A stretch of DNA of 64,000 bases from Nitrospirales bacterium (GTDB taxonomy: Bacteria > Nitrospirota > Nitrospiria > Nitrospirales > UBA8639). Position 1 is the stretch's first letter; each line of letters opens with the position of its first letter. The notes beneath the pieces were generated by a model, which searched no databases, had not been told where the DNA came from, and saw only the letters and a program-made list of their open reading frames with translations. The stretch is from assembly GCA_029261355.1 (NCBI GenBank), contig JAJDBM010000061.1, positions 124,001 through 188,000 of the forward strand, in the 5' to 3' direction. The translations under genes were made by a program, and so were the position numbers. Below, piece after piece: positions 19,347 through 29,090 of the stretch.

Positions 19347-19781
19347 ATGATCCAGTCTACTTCCATAAGAATAACATTAATGGCCGCTGGATGGATCAGC
19401 TTGGCCCTTGGGGCACTTGGAGTGATATTACCCCTTCTACCCACGACACCATTTGTACTTCTTGCAGCCTATTGTTTCTCCAAAAGTTCCCCTCGACTCC
19501 ACCACTGGCTACTTCATCAGCCACACCTTGGCCCAATGATTCAAAATTGGGAACAATATGGGAGTATTAGCAAACGAGCCAAGATTACCGCGACCGTCGC
19601 CATGATCTTGCTATTTTCTTTTTCGCTTTTTATTCTCTCTGGCGGGATACTGCTCAGCACTCTATTGATAGGGATTGGAAGTGGAGTGCTTTGTTTTATT
19701 TGGACGAGACCCCTTCCCCCCTATGACCTTGACCCAGATGCTCAGGCCAGACTTGCCAATGAAATGGGGGTTAGGCATTAA
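19347..19781 (+). CDS. YbaN/DUF454 family inner-membrane protein
   Basis: A 144-residue membrane protein. The N-terminal block AAGWISLALGALGVILPLLPTTPFVLLAAYCFSKSSPRLHHWL (two parts of the DUF454 signature) contains the conserved GxxLPLLPTTPF motif. Two further hydrophobic segments follow at about 78-95 and 98-116. The family is widespread, small and of unknown function. ATG 19347 has no strong Shine-Dalgarno sequence. The gene stands alone. Confidence 0.88.
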   Translation: MIQSTSIRITLMAAGWISLALGALGVILPLLPTTPFVLLAAYCFSKSSPRLHHWLLHQPHLGPMIQNWEQYGSISKRAKITATVAMILLFSFSLFILSGGILLSTLLIGIGSGVLCFIWTRPLPPYDLDPDAQARLANEMGVRH

Positions 19782-19926
19782 GCCCTCCATAAGATAGGTA
19801 CATGCTCTTCTCTGCTCCAGCTCGTGATTGCTCCACCAACCCATTCTTCAAAAAACAACTCAGATAACTAGGAAAGCTGGATAAGGCCCCCTCATCAGTT
19901 TGGACTTATTCCATCTTTCTTGAATA

Positions 19927-20295
19927 TCAGGCTGAGCGAAATACCGCAAGGAGATCACTGAGAGCAAGAGTTTTAATGCGTAACACTTCTTTTTCTTGAT
20001 CAACGACGCCTTTGAGTTCAGCATCTCCGGGATTTGCAGCTAACGATTCCCCACACTTCATCACCCGATTATACTCCTGCTCAACTTTGTCAGGCACAAT
20101 TCTATTCGTTGAAAGTAGGTTCGCGAGCGTGGACTTTGTTTCATTTAAATGTTTTTGAAACTCCACTTCAGATAACGACGAACTACTCATATCTTCCGAA
20201 CGACAACGGTCAAGATATTGAGCAAGAAGGACATATAATCTGAGGAACATCTCAGTAGTCCTGACATGCTGTGGGAGAGAAGATTCTTGCGACAT
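19927..20295 (-). CDS. Hypothetical helical protein
   Basis: A 122-residue protein of no recognised family. It is predicted almost entirely helical, with segments TTEMFLRLYVLLAQYLDRC and QEYNRVMKCGESLAANPGD. It has no signal peptide or transmembrane segment. AAAGGAGG is placed 7 nt before ATG 20295, strong support for translation. The gene is transcribed leftward, downstream of no obvious partner. Confidence 0.6.
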   Translation of the reverse strand: MSQESSLPQHVRTTEMFLRLYVLLAQYLDRCRSEDMSSSSLSEVEFQKHLNETKSTLANLLSTNRIVPDKVEQEYNRVMKCGESLAANPGDAELKGVVDQEKEVLRIKTLALSDLLAVFRSA

Positions 20296-20447
20296 TGATG
20301 CCTCCTTTCAGTTACAGCTAATTACTCAATCGCACACACGAGAATCATAAGAGACTACCCTAGTTTCTCTGTGTACCTATAATTATACCACGATTTTTTA
20401 TTTGCTAACGGATTCACATGAATCATTCTATAATATTTCCAGTTTTT

Positions 20448-22697
20448 TCATAAAAAAGACTTAAACCATTTCGCCACAGTCTCAATAGAAACATCAATAT
20501 TGCCAAGGGTTAAATGTTCTGTGCAATTTGCTGCAGCATACTCCGCTCTGGCCATATGATAAACCTCTTCAATCTGTTCTTTGGTCACCAGTCGATTACG
20601 TCCATCCACCACATCGGCGAAATATATAGGCAAGGGAGCCAACGCCGCCGCAATATCAGGTAGATCAGCGACTTTCAAAATATCACGAATGATCGCATCG
20701 GCAGGCTGATAGATAATCGGTTCATCTAATAATTCGGCATAACTCAAGAGAGCTCCTCGTATATACATCACTTGCACATCAGGTTCGAATAATGCAGTCA
20801 GTAAAGCCACCACTCCACCTAACGGCTCACCATATATCGGGCATGATGCGGCACCCAAAGGTACGACTCTATTGCTGCCATGAGCATTAGCGAGAGAATC
20901 ACCCCATAGCCCTATACGACTTGTATCACAATCATTCCGAGTCTTGAGGTACGCGATTACCGTTCGAAGATCACGCATTCGAGAACAGAGTAACCTTTCA
21001 CCAAACATGCTACATGTCGCCGAGACACTAGAACTTGGACTGATTCTTCCACGGTACACATCTCCATGATGCCCATCACCGATTCCACGTAGTTCGACAA
21101 GACAGACGACCTTTCCCTGACTAAGTAAATGCTGAATCAAGGATCGACGGTTGGTTCTAACGCCTAGTATGCCTTCCTGAGAGACACCAATCACCACAGG
21201 CGACGTTGAACAGCTCAATTCAAAAGGCCTCAATAACAGGATGCGAACAAACACATGATCTTCAATTTCAAGAACGACATGTTCCGAACGACCAATCCCC
21301 TTACGTGTTGAGCGAATACGAAAGTCGGTAAACGGCTGAAGCGGTCCAAGCATAGCTTCGAAATCTTGCCGCAGTTGTGTCACACGTACACCCGACACTT
21401 GTAATGCTCTCAATGCACGAGCTGTAGATAGTTGTTGCTCACAGACTGCCTGAAGAATTCCTGAAACTCGCCGCTCATCAAATACCAAGGGGACATCATT
21501 CGTCCAACATTCTAATTGCCGTACATCAATCTGTACCGTCACTTCTCGTGTAGGTATGGGAAGGCCAAACCACTTCTCAAAAATTGAATACATCTGTGCA
21601 CGATGGATAGGCCCAATATTTGTACAATGGCTATCTATCGGACCTTCTCTCGATACACGGCCAGAACCATGAACTGACTGCAACGCCTCGCGTTGCTCGT
21701 AAAGTCCATAGATTTTTTGAAGAGCTTGCCACGAGTCATCTTTTTGCAGAGACCAGGAAAATTCTCGAGCATAGATCAATCGACGAGGTGCGAGTGAGGC
21801 AAGAATGACCCACGGCCAAAAACCAGAACGAACCGTATTAGGTAAGTTTCTCGTTGAATCCCAATCACCCATTGAGACATGTCCATAATTAAACGCGACC
21901 ACTGCGGAGACACGTTCATCTACCGCACCGACCACTGCGGAAATGTCACCTCCTCCGGCAACGGACCCGATAACAATAATACATTCCTGATCAATGCGGG
22001 GATCAGCACACAACAAATCAATAGAGCGCCTCACATCTTGAACCATCCACCCCATTAGACTTTCACCAGCCAGATCCAATTGCATTCCAAGCACGGATCG
22101 AAAATAGTAATCCTGACGATCAACACGAAATTCTTCCTGATAGTCTGAAGAGGAAGCAAAAGGATGCTGTCTCCGCTCTCCATGCCCAAGCAAATCTTGG
22201 ATAAGAACAGTGCATCCTTGTTGAGCCAAGGTCATTCCCATACATTGCAACTCTTCTTCAGTTTTTGAATGATGATGACTATGGCAAACGATGATGACAG
22301 GTGTCAGTTGAAGAGATTGAATGGGTCGATAAATATTAGCAGTGACAGGAAGCCCCCTATGTCCTTGAAACACCACGTTCTCAATAGTAACCAGAGACTG
22401 TTCCAATCTTCCAGTAACAACGAAATCAGGCGCAGGTGAATGAGCCCCAGGCTCATCCATGACATGGCGGAGGGCCGCTATACGTTCATTACGAAAGCAC
22501 TCCCACTCAGCCTTGCTGTGAATACCTTGTAGTAGTGATCTATCCCTTGCCGCCGCCGCATGAATGCGTAAAGAAAAATGACGGCCAAGCTCCTGAATTC
22601 GACGATTGCCAAATCCAATCTTTCGCTCCCACAGCCAGTGACGAAGCGGCATCGGGAGTCTTCCACTTAACCAGCACTTGATTTGGGTCGAGTCCAT
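20448..22697 (-). CDS. Tandem alpha/beta-hydrolase (acetylxylan-esterase-like), first active site degenerate
   Basis: A 749-residue protein with two alpha/beta-hydrolase halves. In half 1 (about 105-380) strands such as TPVIIVCHSHHH and VLIQDLLGHGER lead to IIVIGSVAGGGD, which aligns with the GxSGGG elbow of acetylxylan-esterase-like enzymes but has Ala where Ser is expected. Half 2 (about 440-749) has RIGLWGDSLANAHG with a candidate nucleophile Ser, then an insertion, then EPLGGVVALLTALFEPDV and LPIYFADVVDGRNRLV. No signal peptide is seen. The substrate is unknown; related large proteins are annotated as acetylxylan esterases or dienelactone-hydrolase-like. A cytoplasmic esterase with only the second site active is the best reading. 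Confidence 0.7.
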   Translation of the reverse strand: MDSTQIKCWLSGRLPMPLRHWLWERKIGFGNRRIQELGRHFSLRIHAAAARDRSLLQGIHSKAEWECFRNERIAALRHVMDEPGAHSPAPDFVVTGRLEQSLVTIENVVFQGHRGLPVTANIYRPIQSLQLTPVIIVCHSHHHSKTEEELQCMGMTLAQQGCTVLIQDLLGHGERRQHPFASSSDYQEEFRVDRQDYYFRSVLGMQLDLAGESLMGWMVQDVRRSIDLLCADPRIDQECIIVIGSVAGGGDISAVVGAVDERVSAVVAFNYGHVSMGDWDSTRNLPNTVRSGFWPWVILASLAPRRLIYAREFSWSLQKDDSWQALQKIYGLYEQREALQSVHGSGRVSREGPIDSHCTNIGPIHRAQMYSIFEKWFGLPIPTREVTVQIDVRQLECWTNDVPLVFDERRVSGILQAVCEQQLSTARALRALQVSGVRVTQLRQDFEAMLGPLQPFTDFRIRSTRKGIGRSEHVVLEIEDHVFVRILLLRPFELSCSTSPVVIGVSQEGILGVRTNRRSLIQHLLSQGKVVCLVELRGIGDGHHGDVYRGRISPSSSVSATCSMFGERLLCSRMRDLRTVIAYLKTRNDCDTSRIGLWGDSLANAHGSNRVVPLGAASCPIYGEPLGGVVALLTALFEPDVQVMYIRGALLSYAELLDEPIIYQPADAIIRDILKVADLPDIAAALAPLPIYFADVVDGRNRLVTKEQIEEVYHMARAEYAAANCTEHLTLGNIDVSIETVAKWFKSFL

Positions 22698-22856
22698 GAG
22701 ACTATTCCGCTTATATCAATAAAGAGAACAACGGAGTGGAACAAATATGTAAATCGTACGTTGAGACAGAAATCATTTTGCGTAGAAAATTGAGGAAAAA
22801 AAGTTAGAAACAGTCTACTGATCACGAGAGATGGCCCGATACCCGACAGCGAGATA

Positions 22857-23297
22857 TTATCCCCCGCTCCCAACATCCGTCGCTTTAATATAGCCTAGCA
22901 TGATGTCACGGCGAGCCAGTATGCCAATTAACGTGTTCCCTCTCACCACTGGTACGCGAATAAGGTGATATTGCTGCAATAAAGTAACAATCTCCATGAA
23001 AGGGGTCTGTTCCGTCACCGTCATCACCTTCGTAATCATGATCGTAGCAACAGGAGTATCTCTCAGATTTTTTCCAGCCTCAATGGCCTGCAATAGATCA
23101 AACTCTGTCACTATTCCAATGAGAGTCTTCTCGGGGTCCACCACAGGTAAACTGCCAACATTTCCATCATAAAGCCTATGCGCAACAGTGAGCGCTGTAT
23201 CTTCTGAAAAACAAGTCGTGACCTCATCTTCCATTAACTGATGCGCCACCAACGTTTTCGGATCACAACGTTGAGAGATCCATTCGACCTTTCTCAT
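22857..23297 (-). CDS. CBS-domain pair protein
   Basis: A 146-residue protein made of two CBS motifs. The first runs from TCFSEDTALTVAHRLYDGNVGSLPVVD to IGIVTEFDLLQAI; the second from TVTEQTPFMEIVTLLQ to LIGILARRDIMLGYI. CBS pairs bind adenine nucleotides and usually regulate enzymes or channels; a stand-alone pair gives no target. AGGAGG with 8 nt spacing precedes ATG 23297. It lies 159 bp upstream of the hydrolase gene in the same direction, and a shared transcript is possible. Confidence 0.9.
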   Translation of the reverse strand: MRKVEWISQRCDPKTLVAHQLMEDEVTTCFSEDTALTVAHRLYDGNVGSLPVVDPEKTLIGIVTEFDLLQAIEAGKNLRDTPVATIMITKVMTVTEQTPFMEIVTLLQQYHLIRVPVVRGNTLIGILARRDIMLGYIKATDVGSGG

Positions 23298-23597
23298 TCT
23301 TTATTCCTCCTTCACGTAACTTTCAGAATCATATTTTTATGCCAACCCACAAAACCTAAAAATGACAGAACATATTCCTTTCCATTTCAAAAAAATGCAG
23401 ATGCCCATTCAATTTACTATCACTCTCGAATTCGTAGGTTACCAAGATTTCACTAAGTAATCATCTAAAACTTTGACTAGATCCAACCCCAAAAACCAGA
23501 TACCATTCCAGGTGAAATATAGAATCGTACTTTCAAATAAATTGAGATAAAACTGATGGCTCTTTAGCCAGAAACCAAGAAAAGGAATACTGAGTCT
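23298..23597. other. Divergent intergenic region
   Basis: This AT-rich 300-bp spacer between the CBS gene and the GFA-family gene must hold promoters for both. No specific motif was recognised. Confidence 0.4.
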
Positions 23598-24005
23598 ATG
23601 CCCATTACCGGATCATGTTTTTGTGGGGCCGTCTCCTACACCATCAAAGGGAGGTTACGTGACGCACGATCATGTCACTGCTCAAATTGTCGAAAGGCAT
23701 TTAGTGCCCAGGCATCAGCATATGCACTTGTGGACCCCGAAGACTTTTCATGGAATTCTGGGAAAGATCTACTCACGACCTATGAGTCGAACAATGGCGC
23801 AGGGTTGCAATTCTGTCGCCTCTGCGGCTCGACGTTGTGCGGTACGCATAAAGGGGAAATTCATGGAGTCACCCTCGGATGCACGGAAGGTAATCCAGAA
23901 ATCAAATTAAGTATGCATATATTTGTCAGTGACAAAGCTCCCTGGGAAACCTTGCCAAATGATGGAGTTCCTCAATATGAAGAAAGGCCTCCAGCCCTCA
24001 GCTAA
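23598..24005 (+). CDS. GFA family zinc protein (CENP-V/Gfa fold)
   Basis: A 135-residue cytoplasmic protein with the GFA zinc motifs: GSCFCGAVSY at the N-terminus, CHCSNCRKAF near 35-44 and FCRLCGSTLCG near 80-90. These Cys residues bind two zinc ions. The family is named after a glutathione-dependent formaldehyde-activating enzyme, but that activity is disputed and most members are uncharacterised. Its stop overlaps the convergent alcohol dehydrogenase stop by 4 bp. Confidence 0.9.
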   Translation: MPITGSCFCGAVSYTIKGRLRDARSCHCSNCRKAFSAQASAYALVDPEDFSWNSGKDLLTTYESNNGAGLQFCRLCGSTLCGTHKGEIHGVTLGCTEGNPEIKLSMHIFVSDKAPWETLPNDGVPQYEERPPALS

Positions 24006-25105
24006 GAAAACAATGGTTTTCGGTGAACGACGACTTTCGTCGTATCCTCGAGGAATGCCTCATGTGCATGCTCCCAATCTGCAACCCGACTGGTAACGCC
24101 ACCCACATCAACCTGATGTTCTTTGATAAAATCGAGCATCGGTGGGATATCCACCATTGGATTTCCTAAGCCTGATTTCAAAGTGAGGTTCTTAGCGTAC
24201 AGTTGAAAGAAGGGAACCGGTGTGGATTTACTAAAATAGATATTCATCGAAGTACACACACCGCCAGGTTTTAAAAATCGAACAGAATCGGCAATCGCCT
24301 GCTTTCGATTTGTCCCGTTGATCACCAAATCGTACTGCCGATCTACATCTGCTGGTTCAGCTGTCACCATGGTCGCACCTAACTTACTCGCAAGCAGACG
24401 ACGAGCAGAATTGACCTCAACATAATCGACGCGTGAGGTCTGCATGGCCGCAGCAAATGCCACACAATACAGTCCGATGCTCTGGGTCGACCCCCCAAGC
24501 ACAAGAACGTCTTTGCCTGGACAGCCCAAAAGCTCTGGTGCCACACGAGACCAAGCATCTGGCAGATTGTCAGATGCACTCGCCATGGAAAGTGGATCAA
24601 GGCATGGTGGTAAAGGAATCAGCATCTTTCGCGCTCGCGGCACAAGAACCACATCACTCAACATGCCACCCCTATCCGTGTGACGACCAATTCCACTGAA
24701 CATGTCGAAGGCTCCGTGTACCTGACATTGTGAGGTCAGACTTCGTGCACACATGGGACATTCACCACATGACACCTGAAACGGAACGATGACATGATCG
24801 CCTTTGAAAAAACCATGTACCTCAGTCCCAACCTCCAACACTTCTGCGACACATTCATGCCCCATCGGAAATGGTCCCTTAAGTAAGTCAGGACGAATCA
24901 TTTCCCTAATGAGTGAATCCACACGATAAAAAAGCTGACCGATTCGATAAAGATGAAAGACATCCCTCCTCAAAAATGCTGCATCAAGGTCACATCGCGC
25001 GACAACAAACGGTCGGATCAATGCCGAAGTTTGATCGGTTAAAGTTGGTGCCTTAACCTCATCCCAACGAAGCACCCCAGTTTTCACATACGTGAGCTGT
25101 TGCAC
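24002..25105 (-). CDS. Zinc-dependent alcohol dehydrogenase (MDR superfamily)
   Basis: A 367-residue medium-chain dehydrogenase. The catalytic zinc site includes Cys in VARCDLDAAF and the pair MGHECVAEV. The structural zinc lobe is CGECPMCARSLTSQC with four Cys. The Rossmann fold contains VLVLGGSTQSIGLYCVAFA, slightly divergent from the GxGxxG pattern. This subgroup is similar to threonine- or glutathione-independent alcohol dehydrogenases; the substrate is not evident. An insertion after the first Cys (DVFHLYRIGQLFYRVDSLIR) is distinctive. A palindromic repeat copy lies just upstream, between this gene and tRNA-Gly. Confidence 0.88.
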   Translation of the reverse strand: MQQLTYVKTGVLRWDEVKAPTLTDQTSALIRPFVVARCDLDAAFLRRDVFHLYRIGQLFYRVDSLIREMIRPDLLKGPFPMGHECVAEVLEVGTEVHGFFKGDHVIVPFQVSCGECPMCARSLTSQCQVHGAFDMFSGIGRHTDRGGMLSDVVLVPRARKMLIPLPPCLDPLSMASASDNLPDAWSRVAPELLGCPGKDVLVLGGSTQSIGLYCVAFAAAMQTSRVDYVEVNSARRLLASKLGATMVTAEPADVDRQYDLVINGTNRKQAIADSVRFLKPGGVCTSMNIYFSKSTPVPFFQLYAKNLTLKSGLGNPMVDIPPMLDFIKEHQVDVGGVTSRVADWEHAHEAFLEDTTKVVVHRKPLFS

Positions 25106-25138
25106 GATACCTACTCCTGGTAAGTCAGCAGGATATTA

Positions 25139-25280
25139 AGGGGATTTCTAAAATCCGTCCTTTCTCGCGATTGGAGCGTCACCCTCCCGCCCAAACCCTC
25201 ATGCATACCTCGATACATTATGGATTTGCACGCATGGCTTCCTTGCATTCACGAAATTTTTAGGTTTATTAGAGGTGCCA
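25139..25280 (-). repeat. Dispersed palindromic intergenic repeat, copy B
   Basis: About 142 bp. The right end read on the minus strand is GCACCTCTAATAAACC, followed by TTTCGTGAATGCAAGGAAGC, closely matching the left end of copy D at 56733. The left end GGGATTTCTAAAATCCG with CCTTTCTCGCGATTGGAGCG matches the inverted right end of D. So it is a full element in opposite orientation to D. An imperfect hairpin around 25200-25225 marks the centre. Confidence 0.75.
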
Positions 25281-25359
25281 GTTAAAAAAAACGGCTACGC
25301 GGAGGGTGGATGCCCATGGCCTTCCCTAAATTCAAAAGATATGCGATCGCGTGAAAAGT

Positions 25360-25434
25360 TGGAGCGGGCGAGGGGATTTGAACCCCCGACAGCTTGCTTG
25401 GGAAGCAAGAACTCTACCACTGAGTTACGCCCGC
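25360..25434 (-). tRNA. tRNA-Gly (anticodon CCC)
   Basis: Read on the minus strand the gene has the 7-bp acceptor stem GCGGGCG/CGCCCGC, D-loop with AACTCAGTGGTAGAG, anticodon stem CTTGC/GCAAG around loop TTCCCAA, T-arm GGGGGTTCAAATCCCC and discriminator T followed by encoded CCA. The anticodon CCC reads glycine GGG codons. The length is 75 nt including CCA. It sits just downstream of tyrS. Confidence 0.95.
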
Positions 25435-25518
25435 TCTCGAGAAGTGAAGGACATTCTATGTCTGTAAGGATACTTAGTCAAGGCGAATGAGGAAGAGAAA
25501 GAAAATGAACTATGGGTA

Positions 25519-26745
25519 TTATTCGTTCTTAAATTCAATCAAGGCAAATTTTCGTTTCCCTATCTTCAATCGATATTGTCGACCAACTTCCAACATTACA
25601 TTGTCATCCTGATCCGTGAGCTTCTTTCCATCAAGTTGAACCGCATTTTGGGCAATCAAACGACGGGCCTCACCTTTGCTGGGAAGCAGGCCGGTTTGCA
25701 TAAGTAAATCAACGACTCCAAGGCTCGCGGTATCCAAGCCTTCAAAATCAGTTGACTTCAGCACAACATGCGCATCGGGCTCATCAGGAAAATCTTTAGA
25801 TTGAAATCGTTGTTGAAAATCTGCCTTGGCTTGAGTTGCGCCATCAGCACCATGATATTGTTGGACAATAAGTTCAGCCAAGGCTTTTTTGGCTTCCATT
25901 GGATGTTGGGCATCGATCGATAGTAAATCTTTTGTGGTCAATAATTCATAGTACCGACGCATTAAGGTATCACTGATTGACATAATCTTGCCATACATAT
26001 CACCAGGCTTATCTTCAAGTGCAATATAATTTCCAAAACTCTTACTCATCTTTCGAACACCGTCGGTTCCTTCAAGCAACGGCATCGTGATCACCACCTG
26101 AGGCTTTTGCCCGTAGTCTCGCTGCAAATCACGTCCGACTAACAGGTTAAACTTTTGATCAGTCCCTCCCAATTCAACGTCCGCTTTCAGGGCAACAGAG
26201 TCATACCCCTGCACTAACGGATACAGAAATTCATGAACACTGATTGGCTTTTGGTCACGATAGCGTTTCGAAAAATCATCGCGCTCTAACATACGAGCGA
26301 CACTATAATGCGAACACAATTCCACCATCTGCTCTGCTGGCATCTGAGCCATCCATCGACTATTAAATTCAATACAAGTTTTTTTCGGGTCAAGTGTTTT
26401 GAATATTTGCTTTTGATAGGTCTTTGCGTTCTCCAATACCTGTTCTTTCGTCAGGGCCACACGAGTTTCCGACACTCCTGTGGGATCCCCAATCATTCCC
26501 GTAAAATCGCCAATCAAAAATATGACCTCATGGCCCAATTCTTGGAAATGCTGGAGCTTTTGTATGAGAACAGTATGACCAAGGTGCAGGTCTGGTGCTG
26601 TCGGGTCAAAACCGGCTTTAATACGAAGTGGTCTGTTTTCCTTCAGGGAGAGAGTCAGTTTATCCTTTAACTCATCCAGCTGAATCACCTCGACAGTTCC
26701 ACGAAGGATGAGCTCTAACTGTTTCTGTACTTCTGATTCTGTCAT
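25519..26745 (-). CDS. tyrS: Tyrosyl-tRNA synthetase
   Basis: A 408-residue class I synthetase charging tRNA-Tyr. The HIGH-type motif is DLHLGH near residue 50 and the KMSKS loop is RKMSKSFGN near 231, typical of the TyrZ-type subgroup rather than the KFGKS type. The specificity region contains [20 protein letters not shown]. An S4 RNA-binding domain follows from about 340 ([19 protein letters not shown]). The length is normal. The gene is downstream of the ComEA-like gene by 53 bp. No T-box leader was recognised. Confidence 0.96.
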   Translation of the reverse strand: MTESEVQKQLELILRGTVEVIQLDELKDKLTLSLKENRPLRIKAGFDPTAPDLHLGHTVLIQKLQHFQELGHEVIFLIGDFTGMIGDPTGVSETRVALTKEQVLENAKTYQKQIFKTLDPKKTCIEFNSRWMAQMPAEQMVELCSHYSVARMLERDDFSKRYRDQKPISVHEFLYPLVQGYDSVALKADVELGGTDQKFNLLVGRDLQRDYGQKPQVVITMPLLEGTDGVRKMSKSFGNYIALEDKPGDMYGKIMSISDTLMRRYYELLTTKDLLSIDAQHPMEAKKALAELIVQQYHGADGATQAKADFQQRFQSKDFPDEPDAHVVLKSTDFEGLDTASLGVVDLLMQTGLLPSKGEARRLIAQNAVQLDGKKLTDQDDNVMLEVGRQYRLKIGKRKFALIEFKNE

Positions 26746-26798
26746 AACCTCATACCTATCACATTCTCCAATGTGTGCCTTGCGTCACCATTGTTCAA

Positions 26799-27218
26799 TT
26801 AATGTTTCTGAAGAACCTCAACCAAGGGACGAAGCTCATTGACCTTCGTCCTTCCAATTCCTGACACGTCACCTAATGCGTTGAATGTTAGAAAAGGACC
26901 ATGAGTTTGTCGATAATCAATAATTCGCTGAGCGAGAACCTTCCCAATACCTGGTAGTCGTTCTAATTCATCTTGTGTACCCTTGTTGAGATCAACCTGC
27001 TTTTCTGGAAAATGGCTAACATTAACAGGTTTAGCCGAACGCCCCTGGGGTGCAACATCTCTCGCCTGGGATGAGGAAATGAATGTAGATTTGAGGTCAG
27101 CAGAATCACGCGATTCAGCAATCGGCCACCCAATCGACAGAAGACAGGCAACTCCAGCACTCAAAATGCCGACTTTAATCAGAAGGGAAGGCAACCATGG
27201 AAAAGGCGTTGACCTCAT
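26799..27218 (-). CDS. ComEA-like helix-hairpin-helix DNA-binding protein
   Basis: A 139-residue protein with one N-terminal membrane segment (about 10-32) and a C-terminal helix-hairpin-helix pair, starting VDLNKGTQDELERLPGIGKVLAQ and closing with DVSGIGRTKVNELRPLV. This is the ComEA competence-protein architecture: a periplasmic DNA-binding domain that draws DNA inward during transformation. Other competence genes are not in the window. ATG 27218 overlaps the lpd stop by 4 bp (ATGA), indicating translational coupling. Confidence 0.85.
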   Translation of the reverse strand: MRSTPFPWLPSLLIKVGILSAGVACLLSIGWPIAESRDSADLKSTFISSSQARDVAPQGRSAKPVNVSHFPEKQVDLNKGTQDELERLPGIGKVLAQRIIDYRQTHGPFLTFNALGDVSGIGRTKVNELRPLVEVLQKH

Positions 27219-28618
27219 CCTCGTTTTTTCGCTTGATGAATGGCGAGACCTTCAACATCCTCAGCAGCCTCCATCAGACCTTCAGCAAGCGTAGGATGAG
27301 CATGAATCATCGTGGCGAGCTTATCAACGGTTACTCCCGTCTCCATGGCCATTGCCGCTTCGTGAATCAAATCTGCAGCATGAGCTCCCATAATATGTGC
27401 ACCCAGTAAACGACCCGAGTCGGCTTCAGAGATGACCTTAAACATCCCTGTCGTCTCACTAACGCTTTGAGCCTTACCTAGCCCACTATAGCGAAATCTA
27501 CCAATTTTAGTTTGGATGCCTCGCTCGTATGCCTGTTGTTCGGTTATGCCAACTCTTCCAATTTCTGGCAAGGTGAAAATACCAGCTGGAATCACATCAT
27601 AGTTCACTGTTTCCGGATGGCCCATGATGTTTTCAACAGCGACCTTTCCCTGTGCAGAGGCCACATGAGCCAGCATGGCTTTTCCTACCACATCCCCAAT
27701 GGCATATACCCCCTGAATATTTGTCTCCATCTGGTCGTTAATAATAATTTCTCTTCTGGCCCCCAAGGCAACTCCGACTTTTTCTAGTCCAATACCGTCA
27801 GAATTGAATCGACGACCGATTGATACCAATACGACGTCCGTGCTGATTTCCTCGCCTGAACTCAGCTTCACCATCACCTCATGTTCGCCAACCTGACATT
27901 GATCGACTTTCGTCTCAGCATGAAATTGGATGCGACGTTTTTTAAATTCACGCATCATGAGAGCGGAAATCTCTTCATCTTCTTCAGGAAGTACAGTCGG
28001 CATCATCTCTACAACTGACACCTTGGTCCCTAATCCACAGTACAAGGATGCAAACTCACATCCCTCAACACCACCGCCAACAATGAGCATTCTTTCCGGA
28101 ATGGATTTCAGCTCAAGCGCATCTTTACTGGTGATGATTCTGGATCCATCAATGGGAAATAACGGAAGATTTGGCCAAGAAGAACCAGTCGCAATAATGA
28201 TGGCATCAGCCTGAACCGTTGCCTCCGAACCATCAGCCATTGACACGTCGATGGTCCGATCACCTACTAACCGTCCTGTTCCTTGTAAGTGAGTCACGCC
28301 GTGACTTTTCAATAACATACCAATGCCTTTGACTAAGTTGGCCACCACTTGGTCTTTACGTTTCACCATCTGTTCCACGTCATATCGAACAGGGCCATCT
28401 ACCTGAATTCCAAACTCACTCGCTTTCTTAACTTTCTCGCCCAATTCAACAACGGAGAGAAGGGCTTTACTAGGAATGCATCCCCAGTTCAAACAGACCC
28501 CGCCTAATGCTTGATTCTCGATAATCGTCACCTGCGCTCCACGTTGTGCGGCTCGAATCGCCGCCACATAGCCTCCAGGTCCCGCTCCAAGTATGACAAT
28601 ATGCTTTTGAGAATTCAT
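27215..28618 (-). CDS. lpdA: Dihydrolipoyl dehydrogenase
   Basis: A 467-residue FAD disulfide oxidoreductase. The FAD motif is ILGAGPGGYVAAIRA. The redox pair is Cys42 and Cys47 in GGVCLNWGCIPSK, the NAD fold contains LIVGGGVEGCEFAS, and the second FAD motif includes YAIGDVVGKAMLAH. The catalytic His is in MIHAHPTLAE. It reoxidises dihydrolipoyl groups of 2-oxoacid dehydrogenases or the glycine cleavage H protein. gcvH lies 88 bp upstream in the same direction, which fits a shared lipoyl role. Confidence 0.95.
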   Translation of the reverse strand: MNSQKHIVILGAGPGGYVAAIRAAQRGAQVTIIENQALGGVCLNWGCIPSKALLSVVELGEKVKKASEFGIQVDGPVRYDVEQMVKRKDQVVANLVKGIGMLLKSHGVTHLQGTGRLVGDRTIDVSMADGSEATVQADAIIIATGSSWPNLPLFPIDGSRIITSKDALELKSIPERMLIVGGGVEGCEFASLYCGLGTKVSVVEMMPTVLPEEDEEISALMMREFKKRRIQFHAETKVDQCQVGEHEVMVKLSSGEEISTDVVLVSIGRRFNSDGIGLEKVGVALGARREIIINDQMETNIQGVYAIGDVVGKAMLAHVASAQGKVAVENIMGHPETVNYDVIPAGIFTLPEIGRVGITEQQAYERGIQTKIGRFRYSGLGKAQSVSETTGMFKVISEADSGRLLGAHIMGAHAADLIHEAAMAMETGVTVDKLATMIHAHPTLAEGLMEAAEDVEGLAIHQAKKRG

Positions 28619-28706
28619 GTGAGTGCGAGTAGCAAAACCGAAACAAAAGAATTTTCGTTGTTGCTTCTATCCGACGCCTGACATCTTCTATGGCAAGATG
28701 GACTTC

Positions 28707-29090
28707 CTAGGCTTCTGACTTCAAAAATCCTTCGTATTGCTCTGCTGTCATGAGTTGATCGGCTTCGGCTGGCGTTGAAAGTTCGATTACGGCAATCCAC
28801 CCTTGGCCATAGGGGTCCTGATTCATGAGTTCTGGATGTTCATCAAGCTCTTGATTGACTCGAATGACTTTTCCACTTACAGGGGAATAAATGGTAGACG
28901 TCGCCTTGGTTGATTCTACCTCACCCAGCTCTTGCTCCATTTCAAAGATGGCGCCAACTTTTGGTAACTCTATAAAGACGACGTCGCCTAAGGCATCTTG
29001 CGCAAATTGACTAATACCAATCGTCGCCTCCTGACCATCAACCCGAATCCATTCATGTTCTTTGTGAAACCGCAAATCACTCGGCTCCAT
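28707..29090 (-). CDS. gcvH: Glycine cleavage system H protein
   Basis: A 127-residue lipoyl-carrier protein. The lipoylation site is Lys62 in GEVESTKAT, flanked by SPVSGKVIRVN as in all H proteins. ATG 29090 (MEPSDLRF) is chosen since GGAGG lies 5 nt upstream; an ATG at 29102 has no such site. T and P proteins are not in this window. The adjacent lpd gene would recharge the lipoyl arm. It could work in glycine cleavage or, as in some bacteria, in lipoyl transfer. No glycine riboswitch was found upstream. Confidence 0.95.
   Translation of the reverse strand: MEPSDLRFHKEHEWIRVDGQEATIGISQFAQDALGDVVFIELPKVGAIFEMEQELGEVESTKATSTIYSPVSGKVIRVNQELDEHPELMNQDPYGQGWIAVIELSTPAEADQLMTAEQYEGFLKSEA

Noticed and set aside
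24433-24699. Plus-strand frames inside the alcohol dehydrogenase gene
   Set aside because: They are shadows of a gene with intact zinc-binding motifs.
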